Of a stretch of 64,000 nt of DNA, positions 52,005 through 61,649 are shown one piece after another. The DNA lies in assembly GCF_005886805.2 (NCBI RefSeq), contig NZ_CP045429.1:3194501-3258500 (forward strand). Direction: 5' to 3'. The number at the start of each line of letters is the position of its first letter. The stretch's first letter is position 1. A program made the translations under genes and the position numbers. Source of the DNA: Pseudoalteromonas rubra. Lineage in GTDB: Bacteria > Pseudomonadota > Gammaproteobacteria > Enterobacterales > Alteromonadaceae. Below the pieces are notes generated by a model, which made no database searches, was not told where the DNA came from, and was given only the letters and a program-made list of their open reading frames with translations.

Positions 52005-54245
52005 ATGACGAAAACAACAATTATAAAAACAATTACATCTGTTTTGTTGCTTCTGGCCTGGCCGACAATGAGTGCGCCCCTGCCAGCAGGCATTATACAA
52101 AATAATTCTTCGACACTGCTCGTTTTGGTGGGCTTTGTCACAGCCGCCACTTTGCTCTACTTGGTTATCTTAAACCGCCGAACCAAACACTCCCTGAGGG
52201 CACTCAGACATTCAGAGCAACGCCTCAAAAGCACCGTAGAAGGCAGTGGAGACACACTGTGGGACTGGAACATACGCAGTGGTGAAATTACCCGTATAAA
52301 CGATAAGTTTATGTTGGACACAACGCCAGGCACCCATCTGATCCCCAATGCCAGCCAGATACACCCTCAAGATCTCCCGCTGGTAGAAAAACAGCTCAAA
52401 CTTCACTTTGCAGAGAAAACCGCCTTTTTTGAGGCCACTTATCGGGTCAAAAACAGCCTCGATCAGTATCACTGGGTGCTGGACAAAGGCAAAATCATAG
52501 AAAAAGATGAAAACCTTAACCCACTGCGGATGACCGGTACTATCCGTGATATTAACCACCTTAAAAGTACGGAAGAGCGCCTGAACCTGTTCGCCAAGTG
52601 TGTCGAATCTCTGACCGACGCTATTGCTATTTATGATCATACCTTCCGCTTGGTTGACTTGAATCCGAGCTATATTCGAATCTTTGGTGGTGTGCGTGAA
52701 CAGTATATCAATACCGAGTTTAAGCTCCCTGGATATGATGGCCAGTTTATCAATCAGATAAAAGCCGCCTTAAGGAAAAGCGAGCACTGGCAGGAAGAAC
52801 TTAAACTCTACGACCAGACGGGCACTATGCTGCCAATCGAGATTTCCATTGATGAGATTAAAAATAACCATGGCCACATTACCAATTACGTGGTGGTATT
52901 CTCTGATCTAACCGAACGCAAAAAAGCAGAATCACAACTGCACAATTTGTCGAATCGAGACCGCACTACGGGCCTGCCCAATCGAAACCTATTCTTTACC
53001 AATCTAAAAAAACTCGTCGACCAAAAACGCGATCATGCTTTGCTGGTTTTTGACCTGGATAACTTTAAGAAAATTAATGACTCTCTTGGCCACCAGCTGG
53101 GAGACAGCCTGCTTGCTAAGCTCGCCATGCGCCTCAATAAACTGTGCCGTCAGCAAGACACATTTTACCGCCTGGGTGGCGATGAATTTGCCCTGGTGAT
53201 GTCAGGTACGAATGACATTCACACCATCAGTAAAGCCGCGAAACAGTTTCTGGCTGTTATTGCGACCCCCTTTAAGATGGCTAACCACGAACTGGTGATC
53301 ACCTCATCTGTGGGCATTGTGCTATTCCCGGAAGATGGCAGCACACCAGAGATTTTGCTGAAAAATGCAGACACAGCCATGTACCATGCCAAGCAAAAAG
53401 GTAACCACTACCTGTTCTTCAACGACTCAATGAATGAACAGGCCGTTAAACGTCTGCAAATTGAAAACCTGATGCGATTTGGCTTAAAAGAGGATCACTT
53501 TGTCGTTTACTATCAGCCCAAAATGGACATTGCCAGTGGCGCGTTAGTCGGTATGGAAGCCCTGGTCCGCTTCATCACGCCCAAAAAAGGGGTGATCAGC
53601 CCAGGCTTGTTTATTCCCATCGCAGAAGAGACAGGTCAGATTGTAGAAATCGGTGAAGTGGTACTGGACAAGGCCTGTAAAGATGTCAAACGCTGGGTTG
53701 ATATGGGGCTATTCAACGGCCGAGTTGCGGTTAACCTGTCTGCCCGCCAGTTTAGCTTACCCGATCTCACCGCCCGTATAGATCTCATCTTGCAAAAGAA
53801 TCAACTTCCATCTTATTTTCTCGAGCTGGAAATTACAGAGGGCACTGTTATGGATGATCCACAAGAAGCAATTTCAATTATGCGCTCTCTCAGCTCTCGC
53901 GGGATCCACCTGGCTATGGATGACTTTGGTACCGGCTACTCCTCACTCGCCTACCTGAAACAGTTCCCACTGAACACCCTCAAAGTAGACAAAGCGTTTG
54001 TAGATGATATGAACACAGAACGTGGCTGTAACATGGTGGACTCCATTGTCACGATTGCACACAATCTGGGTCTGCACGTTGTCGCGGAGGGGGTTGAGCA
54101 GGAACAGCAGCTGCTTCAGTTACAGCGCCTGAATTGCCAGACCATTCAGGGCTATTACTACGCTAAACCACTCTCGGCCGAAGAGTTCGAGCAATTCCTG
54201 CGCGCGCAGCTGTCTGAAAAACCCACACTACAGCTGGTAAACTAA
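52005..54245 (+). CDS. PAS-GGDEF-EAL cyclic-di-GMP signalling protein
   Basis: This 746-residue protein has an N-terminal membrane region (signal-like helix and a second helix LLVLVGFVTAATLLYLVIL near 45). Two PAS-like domains (about 70-310), a GGDEF domain with intact GGDEF near 390, and an EAL domain with EAL at 518-520 in GMEALVRF follow. Later EAL-domain residues in LEITEGTV and MDDFGTGYSSLAYL are also kept. Both cyclase and phosphodiesterase activities are therefore possible; proteins of this type often have one dominant activity. It likely tunes cyclic-di-GMP and hence motility or biofilm in response to a membrane-proximal signal. Confidence 0.92.
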   Translation: MTKTTIIKTITSVLLLLAWPTMSAPLPAGIIQNNSSTLLVLVGFVTAATLLYLVILNRRTKHSLRALRHSEQRLKSTVEGSGDTLWDWNIRSGEITRINDKFMLDTTPGTHLIPNASQIHPQDLPLVEKQLKLHFAEKTAFFEATYRVKNSLDQYHWVLDKGKIIEKDENLNPLRMTGTIRDINHLKSTEERLNLFAKCVESLTDAIAIYDHTFRLVDLNPSYIRIFGGVREQYINTEFKLPGYDGQFINQIKAALRKSEHWQEELKLYDQTGTMLPIEISIDEIKNNHGHITNYVVVFSDLTERKKAESQLHNLSNRDRTTGLPNRNLFFTNLKKLVDQKRDHALLVFDLDNFKKINDSLGHQLGDSLLAKLAMRLNKLCRQQDTFYRLGGDEFALVMSGTNDIHTISKAAKQFLAVIATPFKMANHELVITSSVGIVLFPEDGSTPEILLKNADTAMYHAKQKGNHYLFFNDSMNEQAVKRLQIENLMRFGLKEDHFVVYYQPKMDIASGALVGMEALVRFITPKKGVISPGLFIPIAEETGQIVEIGEVVLDKACKDVKRWVDMGLFNGRVAVNLSARQFSLPDLTARIDLILQKNQLPSYFLELEITEGTVMDDPQEAISIMRSLSSRGIHLAMDDFGTGYSSLAYLKQFPLNTLKVDKAFVDDMNTERGCNMVDSIVTIAHNLGLHVVAEGVEQEQQLLQLQRLNCQTIQGYYYAKPLSAEEFEQFLRAQLSEKPTLQLVN

Positions 54246-54455
54246 CGGCCGCCAGGGCCAGATTAATGGTTCTCAGCGGCAAAACCTATCTAGTTGGACC
54301 CTTCAGCCCAATCCAGGTTTATTAACACAGGTTTCATCCAAAACATATGGCTTAAGAGGCTGCGCAGGTATTTTTTCCTTAATCACGAGATTTTCGCACA
54401 CCAGAGCAGACTAAGGACATGGCGCATTACGCGTTAGCGCACTTCAATGGTTTCT

Positions 54456-54710
54456 TCAGGCACGCAAGACACAATACTGCGGTCCCACCTGTTTGAGCCA
54501 GGCGAGCCGGTAGTGCGCACGAAACAGGATCCACACCATAGGTCCTGCAAACGCAGCTAATAGCACCCAGGAGCGCCTTGTGACGCCCGTACAGCGAAGC
54601 TCATTCAGCATCAGCAATCCACCCAGACACATTAAAACAGCATACAACACCAACACATTGCCTCCGTATTTGAGATCCAAACGTGGACGCCAGGTCAAAC
54701 TGTGCGACAC
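54456..54710 (-). CDS. Small hypothetical membrane protein
   Basis: An 84-residue frame with two hydrophobic helices (VLVLYAVLMCLGGLLML and SWVLLAAFAGPMVWILF). The frame starts at GTG 54710 without a clear ribosome-binding site. An internal GGAGG before GTG codons near residue 19 could be the true start, giving about 66 residues. No family is recognised. It may be a real inner-membrane protein, but a chance frame cannot be excluded. Confidence 0.4.
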   Translation of the reverse strand: MSHSLTWRPRLDLKYGGNVLVLYAVLMCLGGLLMLNELRCTGVTRRSWVLLAAFAGPMVWILFRAHYRLAWLKQVGPQYCVLRA

Positions 54711-55443
54711 GTTAAGTAAATGGGTAACTTTTTTCCCGCGCAGTGTACAATAAGTCTAAAAAGCACGCAAAAACACTTAAATTGTTGCAAAATATTGCAT
54801 TATTTAATTTAATACGTCCCCAGAAACAATTGGTTTCTCACTCAGGTACCCGAAACAATGAGTATCTGAAATCGCAAATAGCTACTAACTTATTATTTTA
54901 ACAAGGTATTATTTGCGCTGACGTAAAAATAAGCGCAGCAAAGTATGCCTTCAGATCATGGGCCGGTCTGAACACAACTTACTTTCGCTGGCGATCCTGT
55001 TTGATTTTCCTACACTTAGGTTAAGCCGAACGGGATTGAAAGCTTATGCGTGCCAATTTGATTGCACTTTCACTGCATCCGGAGAGGTTCCTGTCTCCCC
55101 TGAAGCGCGTGAATGTTTAATGAAGTGGGCATTTGTCATTTGGTCATGGTGTGGTTAGCAGTCAAAGAGCGGGGGGAGGCTCCCCCTTGAGCAGATTTGA
55201 AATTGGAACTGTAAAGATAAATGGACTGGTTAACCTCTGTGCGTTTTAATACGTATTTTTCTCAGTAGGGTGAAATATACTTATATTGTTGCGCAGCTTA
55301 GATAAGGTTATTCAGTTATATTCTTATTTGGTCTTAACTGACTGATAATTTTTACTTATTCCCAATTACAGAAATCTCACAAAAGCTGCTAAAATCAGCC
55401 CCATGTTGTTTTAATTTAATTTGTTATTTCAAGGACACGGGCG
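54711..55443. other. 730-bp spacer without a supported gene
   Basis: The stretch is AT-rich in its first and last thirds. A 66-codon frame at 54958-55158 has no ribosome-binding site and no family resemblance. GGGGG and CCCCC at about 55172-55186 form a short GC hairpin. No promoter for the MmcQ gene could be set firmly, though CAAGGACACGGGCG precedes its ATG. Confidence 0.5.
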
Positions 55444-55836
55444 ATGGATCAGAAATTCGTACATGAGTATTTACAGGCTAAGCCTGGGACCTTTATCACA
55501 AAACCGTTTGCACAGGACGTGGACGTTTACAAGGTGCAGCACAAGATGTTTGCCACCTTATATGAAGGGAAAGAGGGTCAATTGGGTGAAAATGGTGAGC
55601 CAGTTTGGTGGCTTAACCTAAAATGTGATCCAGATGAAGCACTTTTGTTACGCGACAAGTACGCTGCAATAGTGCCTGGCTACCACATGAATAAACGATT
55701 ATGGAACACCATCGTACTTGATGGCAGCATCCCGGAAGAAGAAATCAAACGCATGATTGATGATTCGTATCAGATTGTTGTTGATAACTTACCCAGCGCG
55801 CAACGCGCAGAGCTTGATCGCCTCACTCAATCTTAG
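55444..55836 (+). CDS. MmcQ/YjbR family protein
   Basis: The 130-residue protein belongs to the MmcQ/YjbR family (double-wing, CyaY-like fold). Typical segments are FVHEYLQAKPGTFITKPF at the start, KMFATLYEG, WLNLKCDPDEALLLRD, PGYHMNKRLWNTIVLDGSI and IKRMIDDSYQIVVDNLP at the end. Family members are thought to bind nucleic acid, but the biological role is not known. AAGGACACGGGCG precedes the ATG. A good terminator follows. Confidence 0.88.
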   Translation: MDQKFVHEYLQAKPGTFITKPFAQDVDVYKVQHKMFATLYEGKEGQLGENGEPVWWLNLKCDPDEALLLRDKYAAIVPGYHMNKRLWNTIVLDGSIPEEEIKRMIDDSYQIVVDNLPSAQRAELDRLTQS

Positions 55837-55857
55837 AGTGACCGTCATCATTGGCTT

Positions 55858-55890
55858 CCCTCGCACCAAGTGCGAGGGCCATTTTATTTC
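55858..55890 (+). terminator. Rho-independent terminator of the MmcQ gene
   Basis: CCCTCGCAC (55858-55866) pairs perfectly with GTGCGAGGG (55870-55878) across a CAA loop, and CCATTTTATTTC follows. Confidence 0.85.
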
Positions 55891-55978
55891 TCCTTTTATC
55901 AAAACCCCTCCTTTGTCATTCTGATGTCAATTATCCCTGTTTTAATGACAGTGATTTTCTCAACTTAGAATAAAGACA

Positions 55979-57823
55979 ATGAAAAAAACACTGATCTCTT
56001 TAACGCTACTGGGCTTACTCAGTGGCTGCAGCCTGGATGGCGACAACGGACAAACAGGTGAACAAGGCCTGCAAGGTGAGACGGGCCAGGCGGGCACGGC
56101 AGGTGAAAAAGGCGATAAAGGAGACGCTGGCGCACAAGGTGAAACCGGTGCACAAGGGCCACAAGGCGAGACCGGCGCTCGCATGACGGGTGATCTGTCA
56201 GCACAATTGGTAGGCCGTGCCGTTTTAAACGTAGCAAGCCCGGAAGGCGCTGCCGAAATCGTCGCTTATCACGCAACCAGTCAGCGTATCTTTGCACTGG
56301 ACAGCTCTGGAGACAGGCCGCAAATCGCCGTAATTTCAGCCGCACAGCTTGATGCCGACAAGCTCAACAAAGACAATCAGGGTGTAATCACTAACACCAA
56401 CCTCACCGTGACAGAGACGATTGCTGTCAGTGATGTGGTTGCCGCTGATGCAAACAGCCTGGCGATCCATGGTGACCTACTCGCCGTTGCCATGGCACGC
56501 GAAACCGGTGAAACCGGATTTGTGCTGGTCTACGATATTGCCGCACAAACACCTCAACTGCTGAAGTCAGTCGAGGTAGGTTACCTGCCTGATATGGTGA
56601 CATTTAATCAGGATGGCAGCAAAATTTTGGTTGCCAATGAAGGCGAGCCAGCAGGCGATTATAGCGTTGATCCACAAGGCAGCATTGCCATTATAGAAGT
56701 CAATAACGGTCAGATTGCCGAACAGGCTGTCCTGTTAGGGTTTGAAGCCTTCAATGACCAACAAGCCGAGTTACAAGCCCAGGGCGTCGTCTTTGCCAGC
56801 CCAACCGGGCGCACCATCAAAGGGCAGGCAATCAATACCAGTGTTGCGATGGATCTTGAACCCGAGTACGTTACTGTCAGTAAAGATAATCGTTATGCCT
56901 ATGTCTCGTTACAAGAGAATAATGCACTGGCCATTGTAGACTTAAGTGATAACTCACTAACAATAAAAGGCTTGGGTTACAAAGACTGGGGTAAATGGAC
57001 TTTGGATGCATCCGACAAAGATGGCGGCATCAATCTGCGTAGCTATCCGGGCTTGTATGGCATGTACCAACCAGACACCATCGCTAGCTATCAATGGCAA
57101 GGCGCGAACTTCATCGTCACAGCTAACGAAGGAGATGGGCGGGAGTACTTCTTCCCAGCTGCCGATGAAGCCGAGTGTACCGCTAATGGTGGACTAGACT
57201 TCGATGAGGACGATGGTTGTCTGGCATATACCGATGAGATCCGAGCCAAAGACCTGACATTGGCGGATAACTTTGCTTACATCAACAATGACAACGACGA
57301 CCTGGGTCGCCTGAAAGTGTCGACTGTGATGGGCGATCAGGACAACGATGGCCAGTACGAAAAACTCTACACTTATGGTGCTCGCTCATTCTCTATCTGG
57401 GATCAACGTGGTGCTCGAGTATTCGACTCTGGAGACGAAATCGTACGTATCACCACCGCGCTACATGGTGAACAGTTTAATAACGATGAAGACACCAACG
57501 AAGGAGATACGCGCTCAGACGCCAAAGGGGCTGAACCAGAAGCGCTGACATTAGGCCAGATAGGTGAACGTACCTATGCATTTGTCGGACTGGAGCGCAT
57601 GGGCAGTATTTTGATCTATGATGTCACCAACCCGTTCAATGTCACCTTTACCACTTACCTCATTAACCGAGGTCTGGAAGAAGGGGCTGACATTTCGGGT
57701 GACCTGGCACCGGAAGGAATGACCTTTGTAAGTGCCGAGCACAGCCCGACCAACACCCCATTGCTGATCGTCGGCAATGAAATTTCCGGCAGCATTGCCG
57801 TCTGGTCGCTGACTCAGAAGTAA
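55979..57823 (+). CDS. Lipoprotein with collagen-like stalk and choice-of-anchor-I domain
   Basis: The 614-residue protein starts with a lipoprotein signal (TLLGLLSGC, lipobox LSGC). About 15 Gly-X-Y triplets follow directly (GETGQAG, GEKGDKGDAGAQ, GPQGETG). The remainder is a beta-propeller-like domain of the choice-of-anchor I family (VVADANSLAIHGDLLAVAM, ANEGEPAGDY, MDLEPEYVTVSKDNRYAYVS, GAEPEALTLG, SGDLAPEGMTF blocks). Some relatives are annotated as phosphatase- or esterase-like. The collagen-like segment probably makes a trimeric stalk between the membrane anchor and the domain. Surface or periplasmic location is inferred from the lipobox. Substrate and activity are unknown. Confidence 0.85.
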   Translation: MKKTLISLTLLGLLSGCSLDGDNGQTGEQGLQGETGQAGTAGEKGDKGDAGAQGETGAQGPQGETGARMTGDLSAQLVGRAVLNVASPEGAAEIVAYHATSQRIFALDSSGDRPQIAVISAAQLDADKLNKDNQGVITNTNLTVTETIAVSDVVAADANSLAIHGDLLAVAMARETGETGFVLVYDIAAQTPQLLKSVEVGYLPDMVTFNQDGSKILVANEGEPAGDYSVDPQGSIAIIEVNNGQIAEQAVLLGFEAFNDQQAELQAQGVVFASPTGRTIKGQAINTSVAMDLEPEYVTVSKDNRYAYVSLQENNALAIVDLSDNSLTIKGLGYKDWGKWTLDASDKDGGINLRSYPGLYGMYQPDTIASYQWQGANFIVTANEGDGREYFFPAADEAECTANGGLDFDEDDGCLAYTDEIRAKDLTLADNFAYINNDNDDLGRLKVSTVMGDQDNDGQYEKLYTYGARSFSIWDQRGARVFDSGDEIVRITTALHGEQFNNDEDTNEGDTRSDAKGAEPEALTLGQIGERTYAFVGLERMGSILIYDVTNPFNVTFTTYLINRGLEEGADISGDLAPEGMTFVSAEHSPTNTPLLIVGNEISGSIAVWSLTQK

Positions 57824-57903
57824 AGCGCCCTGTCTTGTACTGTGGCTGCTCTGTGCTGTACATTAATCAAGGTGTATAGCTCAGCCACAGTACAGGGAAC
57901 TGA

Positions 57904-58914
57904 ATGACCAAAATTGCAATACTCACCAGCGGGGGCGATGCGCCCGGGATGAATGCCGCTATCCGTGCAATCGTGCATAGCGCTCAGCACAACCAGTATG
58001 ACTGCATCGGTTTTTTCCATGGCTACAACGGCCTGTTAAACGACGAGTGGCAAACCCTGACACATCAGGATGTAGCCAATGTGCTGCAATTTGGCGGCAC
58101 TATTTTAAAAAGTGCCCGCTGCCGCGCAATGTGCGAGCCACAAGGTCCAAAGCAAGCCGTCAATACACTCAGAAAGCACCAGATTGACGCTTTGATCGTA
58201 ATTGGAGGTGATGGCTCATTTAGGGGACTTGAAGCAATACAAGCCCACTGGGAAGGTCAGGTTATTGGCCTGCCCGGGACCATAGACAATGACTTGGCTG
58301 GCACAGACAACACCATAGGTTTTGCCACTGCGGTCACGACTGCCACCCATGCCATAGATAAGATCCGCGACACCGCAAACGCCTTTGAGCGCGTGTTTAT
58401 TGTCGAAGTTATGGGCAGACACAGCGGCCATATTGCCTTTCATGTCGGACTGGCAACCGGTGCTGAGGCCATTTTGTCATTCGAAAATTGTGATTCTGCT
58501 GATACCAGACAACAACTGGATCGGCTGATAAACCAGATCCAGGTGCAACAGCAATACAACCACGACAGCTTTGTGATTGTATTGGCTGAAAACCTCTGGC
58601 CTGGCGGACCTCAGGCCCTCAAAACACAATTGGCTGAGCAGGCTGGTATCGAAAGCGCAGTCTGTGTACTTGGTCATATCCAGCGCGGTGGCAGCCCGGC
58701 GCCAGAAGACCGACTACTGGCCACAGAACTGGGACTGGAAGCCGTCAATGCCGTAACGGATAACCGAACTGGGATTATGATAGGCAAACAAGGGACGGCG
58801 TTACACAATGTGCCTCTGACCCATGCAATCGGCACCGCCAAGCCGGTTGACGCTCGCTGGATTAAGGCACAGCATGATGTACTCACCGAGTACTTAGTCA
58901 AACACCGTAAATAA
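57904..58914 (+). CDS. pfkA: 6-phosphofructokinase
   Basis: The 336-residue protein matches bacterial ATP-type phosphofructokinase. ILTSGGDAPGMNAAIRAIV is the start motif. GGDGSFRG carries the Gly typical of ATP use, where pyrophosphate enzymes have Asp. GLPGTIDNDLAGTDNTIGFATA holds the catalytic TIDND, and QRGGSPAPEDR and VMGRHSGHIAF bind the sugar phosphate. It phosphorylates fructose 6-phosphate in glycolysis. AGGGAACTG precedes the ATG. Its end overlaps the convergent nhaD-like gene by 21 bp. Confidence 0.94.
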   Translation: MTKIAILTSGGDAPGMNAAIRAIVHSAQHNQYDCIGFFHGYNGLLNDEWQTLTHQDVANVLQFGGTILKSARCRAMCEPQGPKQAVNTLRKHQIDALIVIGGDGSFRGLEAIQAHWEGQVIGLPGTIDNDLAGTDNTIGFATAVTTATHAIDKIRDTANAFERVFIVEVMGRHSGHIAFHVGLATGAEAILSFENCDSADTRQQLDRLINQIQVQQQYNHDSFVIVLAENLWPGGPQALKTQLAEQAGIESAVCVLGHIQRGGSPAPEDRLLATELGLEAVNAVTDNRTGIMIGKQGTALHNVPLTHAIGTAKPVDARWIKAQHDVLTEYLVKHRK

Positions 58915-60351
58915 CTCGGCGTTTAACCATAAATGTACCAGGATACTGGCGGCGTAGCCCAGTGCTATCACTGGCGTCCATTTCAGGTGACCAAAGAAGG
59001 TATAATAGCCTCTGGCCTGTCCCATTAATGCTACGCCCGCCGCCGAGCCAATAGAAAGCAGACTGCCGCCAACCCCGGCAGTCAGCGTGATCAATAACCA
59101 CTGGCCATGGGACATCTCAGGCTGCATTGACAATACGGCAAACATCACCGGAATATTGTCGACTACGGCCGAAACCACACCTAAGAACACATTGGCAGCC
59201 GTCGCAGACCAGTCTCCATACAACACTTCCGACATCAGGCTCAGATATCCCAGAAAACCCAGCCCCCCGACGCACATCACGATGCCGTAGAAAAACAGCA
59301 AGGTATCCCACTCGGCGCGTGACACTTTCGCAAAGACATCAAAAGGCACCACATTGCCCAGCGCCTTCAGACGTTCCTGGTCGCCGGCCTGCTCTGCCTC
59401 AGCGCGCTTTCTGTCCAATGAATTGGGTAAAGTGGTCCGTAAAAAATAGCCAAAAAACTGCAAATACCCTAGCCCCATCATCATACCCAGAACCGGTGGC
59501 AGGTGTAATAAGCTATGGCAAGAGACCGCTGTAGCAATGGTCACTAAAAACAACACCATGATGCGCCGCGCACCACGCTTAAGTTCAATGTGCTCATCAC
59601 TGGCTGCTGGCTTCTTATTCTTTACGAACAAGCTCATGATCAAAGCGGGCACCAGGTAATTTGCCAGCGCCGGGAAAAACAGAGAGAAAAACTCAGCGAA
59701 ATGCACGATACCGGCCTGCCATACCATCAGCGTGGTAATATCACCAAACGGGCTGAATGCGCCACCCGCGTTCGCCGCCACAACAATATTAATGCAGCTG
59801 AGGTTAATAAATTCCTTGTCACCCTGACCTACTTTCATGGCGACCGCACACATTAACAAAGCCGTCGTCAGGTTATCCGCTATCGGCGAGATGACGAACG
59901 CCAGAAAGCCGCTGAGCCAAAACAAAGTTCTGAAGTTAAACCCACGACGTACCATCCATACCCGTAAGGCATCAAATAAGCGCCGCTCTTCCATGGCATT
60001 GATATAGGTCATCGCCACCAGCAAAAATAACATCAGTTCTGAAAACTCAAGTAAATTATGCCGAAAAGCATGCTCAGTCAGCTCAGGTATATCATGCAGT
60101 ACATAGTAGCCGCCGATCAGCATCCAGATCAGTCCGGCGGCCACCAGCACAGGTTTGGATTTACGCATATGAAGCTTCTCTTCTAGCATGACCAGAATAT
60201 AAGCCAGTACAAAGATAGCAATGCAGATCCAGCCAAGGGCGGCCGAGGTGAGGTCGATGGGCGTTGCAACGTGGTTGGCCGCAGCTGATATCGCTGTCGG
60301 GTGCCAGAGCAGAAAAATTAAGGCGAGCAAAACGTAAAGCGAGTTTTTCAT
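58894..60351 (-). CDS. nhaD: NhaD-type Na+/H+ antiporter
   Basis: The 485-residue protein has a signal-like first helix and about 11 to 12 more membrane helices. Conserved NhaD blocks are LEFSELMLFLLVAMTYINAM, PIADNLTTALLMCAVAM, NAGGAFSPFGDITTLMVW and AVVDNIPVMFAVLSM. It exchanges Na+ (or Li+) for H+ across the inner membrane, a common requirement in marine bacteria. It overlaps the convergent pfkA gene by 21 bp. No second subunit gene is nearby. Confidence 0.92.
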   Translation of the reverse strand: MKNSLYVLLALIFLLWHPTAISAAANHVATPIDLTSAALGWICIAIFVLAYILVMLEEKLHMRKSKPVLVAAGLIWMLIGGYYVLHDIPELTEHAFRHNLLEFSELMLFLLVAMTYINAMEERRLFDALRVWMVRRGFNFRTLFWLSGFLAFVISPIADNLTTALLMCAVAMKVGQGDKEFINLSCINIVVAANAGGAFSPFGDITTLMVWQAGIVHFAEFFSLFFPALANYLVPALIMSLFVKNKKPAASDEHIELKRGARRIMVLFLVTIATAVSCHSLLHLPPVLGMMMGLGYLQFFGYFLRTTLPNSLDRKRAEAEQAGDQERLKALGNVVPFDVFAKVSRAEWDTLLFFYGIVMCVGGLGFLGYLSLMSEVLYGDWSATAANVFLGVVSAVVDNIPVMFAVLSMQPEMSHGQWLLITLTAGVGGSLLSIGSAAGVALMGQARGYYTFFGHLKWTPVIALGYAASILVHLWLNAELFTVFD

Positions 60352-60490
60352 GTGTTATCAGGTCCGAAACAGGGTTAAAACGTGGTTAACTTGAGCGCGG
60401 CTACTTGATAGCACACTTTTCGCTCCATCTGCATTCGACACAAGTCTAAGCCCACCGCCTTACTTAGAGTTGCTCTCCCCCGCCAGACAA

Positions 60491-60526
60491 CAAAAAACGG
60501 GTGTATGAACAGTGTCACACACCCGT
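60491..60526 (-). terminator. Rho-independent terminator of the DUF368 gene
   Basis: ACGGGTGT (60497-60504) pairs perfectly with ACACCCGT (60519-60526). On the minus strand a run of Ts follows at once. Confidence 0.85.
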
Positions 60527-60573
60527 ATGATAAGATGATGAAATTTTATCAGTTGACCACAGTTCAGTGCCAA

Positions 60574-61527
60574 CTAGGCGTCTTTACGACTGATCCGCTC
60601 AATCATCAAGATCAGGGCGAGGCCCGCCACAGCTAATAAAACGCAACCCAGTACGTAAGGTTCCTGGCCAGAAATACGAGCAAACTCTCCCGGTAACACA
60701 TTGGCTTGCGTTAACGGCTTCTCTATGCCCTTAGAATTAGTGTAAGTGGTTAACACTTGCTTCCAGGGCCACAATAAGTTCAGTGAACCAAGCAAAAAAC
60801 CACATAGCAAAGCAAAGGTGACCTGCTCGAAGCGACTAAGCAGCCATGACAATAGGCGTGAAAATGCCATCAGACCAACCACACATCCCCCCAAAAACAA
60901 AGCAATCAACATCACCTGCATCTCATTGACCGCGCTAAGTACATGGCCATACATTCCCAGTAACAACAAGATAAAACTACCGGAAATACCGGGTAAAATC
61001 ATGGCACAAATTGCGATTGCACCAGCGGCAAAATAATACCAGGTCTGTGGCACCGCTTCGGCAGGCGCCAGAGATGTGATCACATAGGCAATCGCTGCAC
61101 CTGCCAAGCACGCACTGATGGTCGGCAGGTCCCAGCGAGAGACTTGCTTACCGACATGAATAAACGAAGCTATGATCAGGCCAAAAAAGAACGACCAAAC
61201 AAATAACTGATGGTGCTCAAGTAAATAAGTAATGAGTTTCGCCAAAGAAGCGGCGCTGGTCAGCAAGCCTGCAAATAACACCACCAAAAAAGTGCCGTCT
61301 ATATGTTGCCACGCGGCCTTTAATCCATCGCTTCTGAGTGTTTTAATGGCGTCCAGATTGACACTTTTAATTGCCCCAAGCAGACGGGCATAAATACCGG
61401 TAATAAACGCAATGGTGCCACCGGACACACCCGGTACTACGTCGGCGGCGCCCATACCTGCCCCTTTGAAAAACAACCAGATAAAATCACGTTTGGTGTC
61501 AGTTTTATTGCTCAAAGCACTCTCCAT
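60574..61527 (-). CDS. DUF368 membrane protein, probable undecaprenyl-phosphate transporter (PopT family)
   Basis: From the ATG at 61527 the protein has 317 residues; the longer frame to 61596 starts with TTG and is less likely. Eight to nine hydrophobic helices are seen. The signature GAADVVPGVSGGTIAFITGIY is near the N-terminus, and AICAMILPGISGSFILLLLGMY repeats its pattern in the second half. DUF368 proteins have been shown in other bacteria to return undecaprenyl phosphate across the inner membrane for cell-wall synthesis. The same role here is inferred from family. It is divergent from the DUF3530 gene. Confidence 0.82.
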   Translation of the reverse strand: MESALSNKTDTKRDFIWLFFKGAGMGAADVVPGVSGGTIAFITGIYARLLGAIKSVNLDAIKTLRSDGLKAAWQHIDGTFLVVLFAGLLTSAASLAKLITYLLEHHQLFVWSFFFGLIIASFIHVGKQVSRWDLPTISACLAGAAIAYVITSLAPAEAVPQTWYYFAAGAIAICAMILPGISGSFILLLLGMYGHVLSAVNEMQVMLIALFLGGCVVGLMAFSRLLSWLLSRFEQVTFALLCGFLLGSLNLLWPWKQVLTTYTNSKGIEKPLTQANVLPGEFARISGQEPYVLGCVLLAVAGLALILMIERISRKDA

Positions 61528-61649
61528 CGATTTTTTCGGCACGAGTTTACCGAAATTTTGTGACGCTGCACATAGTGACAACCAGAATGTCCTCAAGCTT
61601 TGCGGTAAATTGCCGATACAAGGGCATTAGCAAGGTAAGGTGCGTAAAC

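Noticed and set aside
54958..55158. 66-codon plus-strand frame
   Set aside because: No ribosome-binding site, no family resemblance, and a composition like non-coding DNA.
61560..61649. Upstream extension of the DUF3530 protein
   Set aside because: It would put 30 residues in front of a clear signal peptide.
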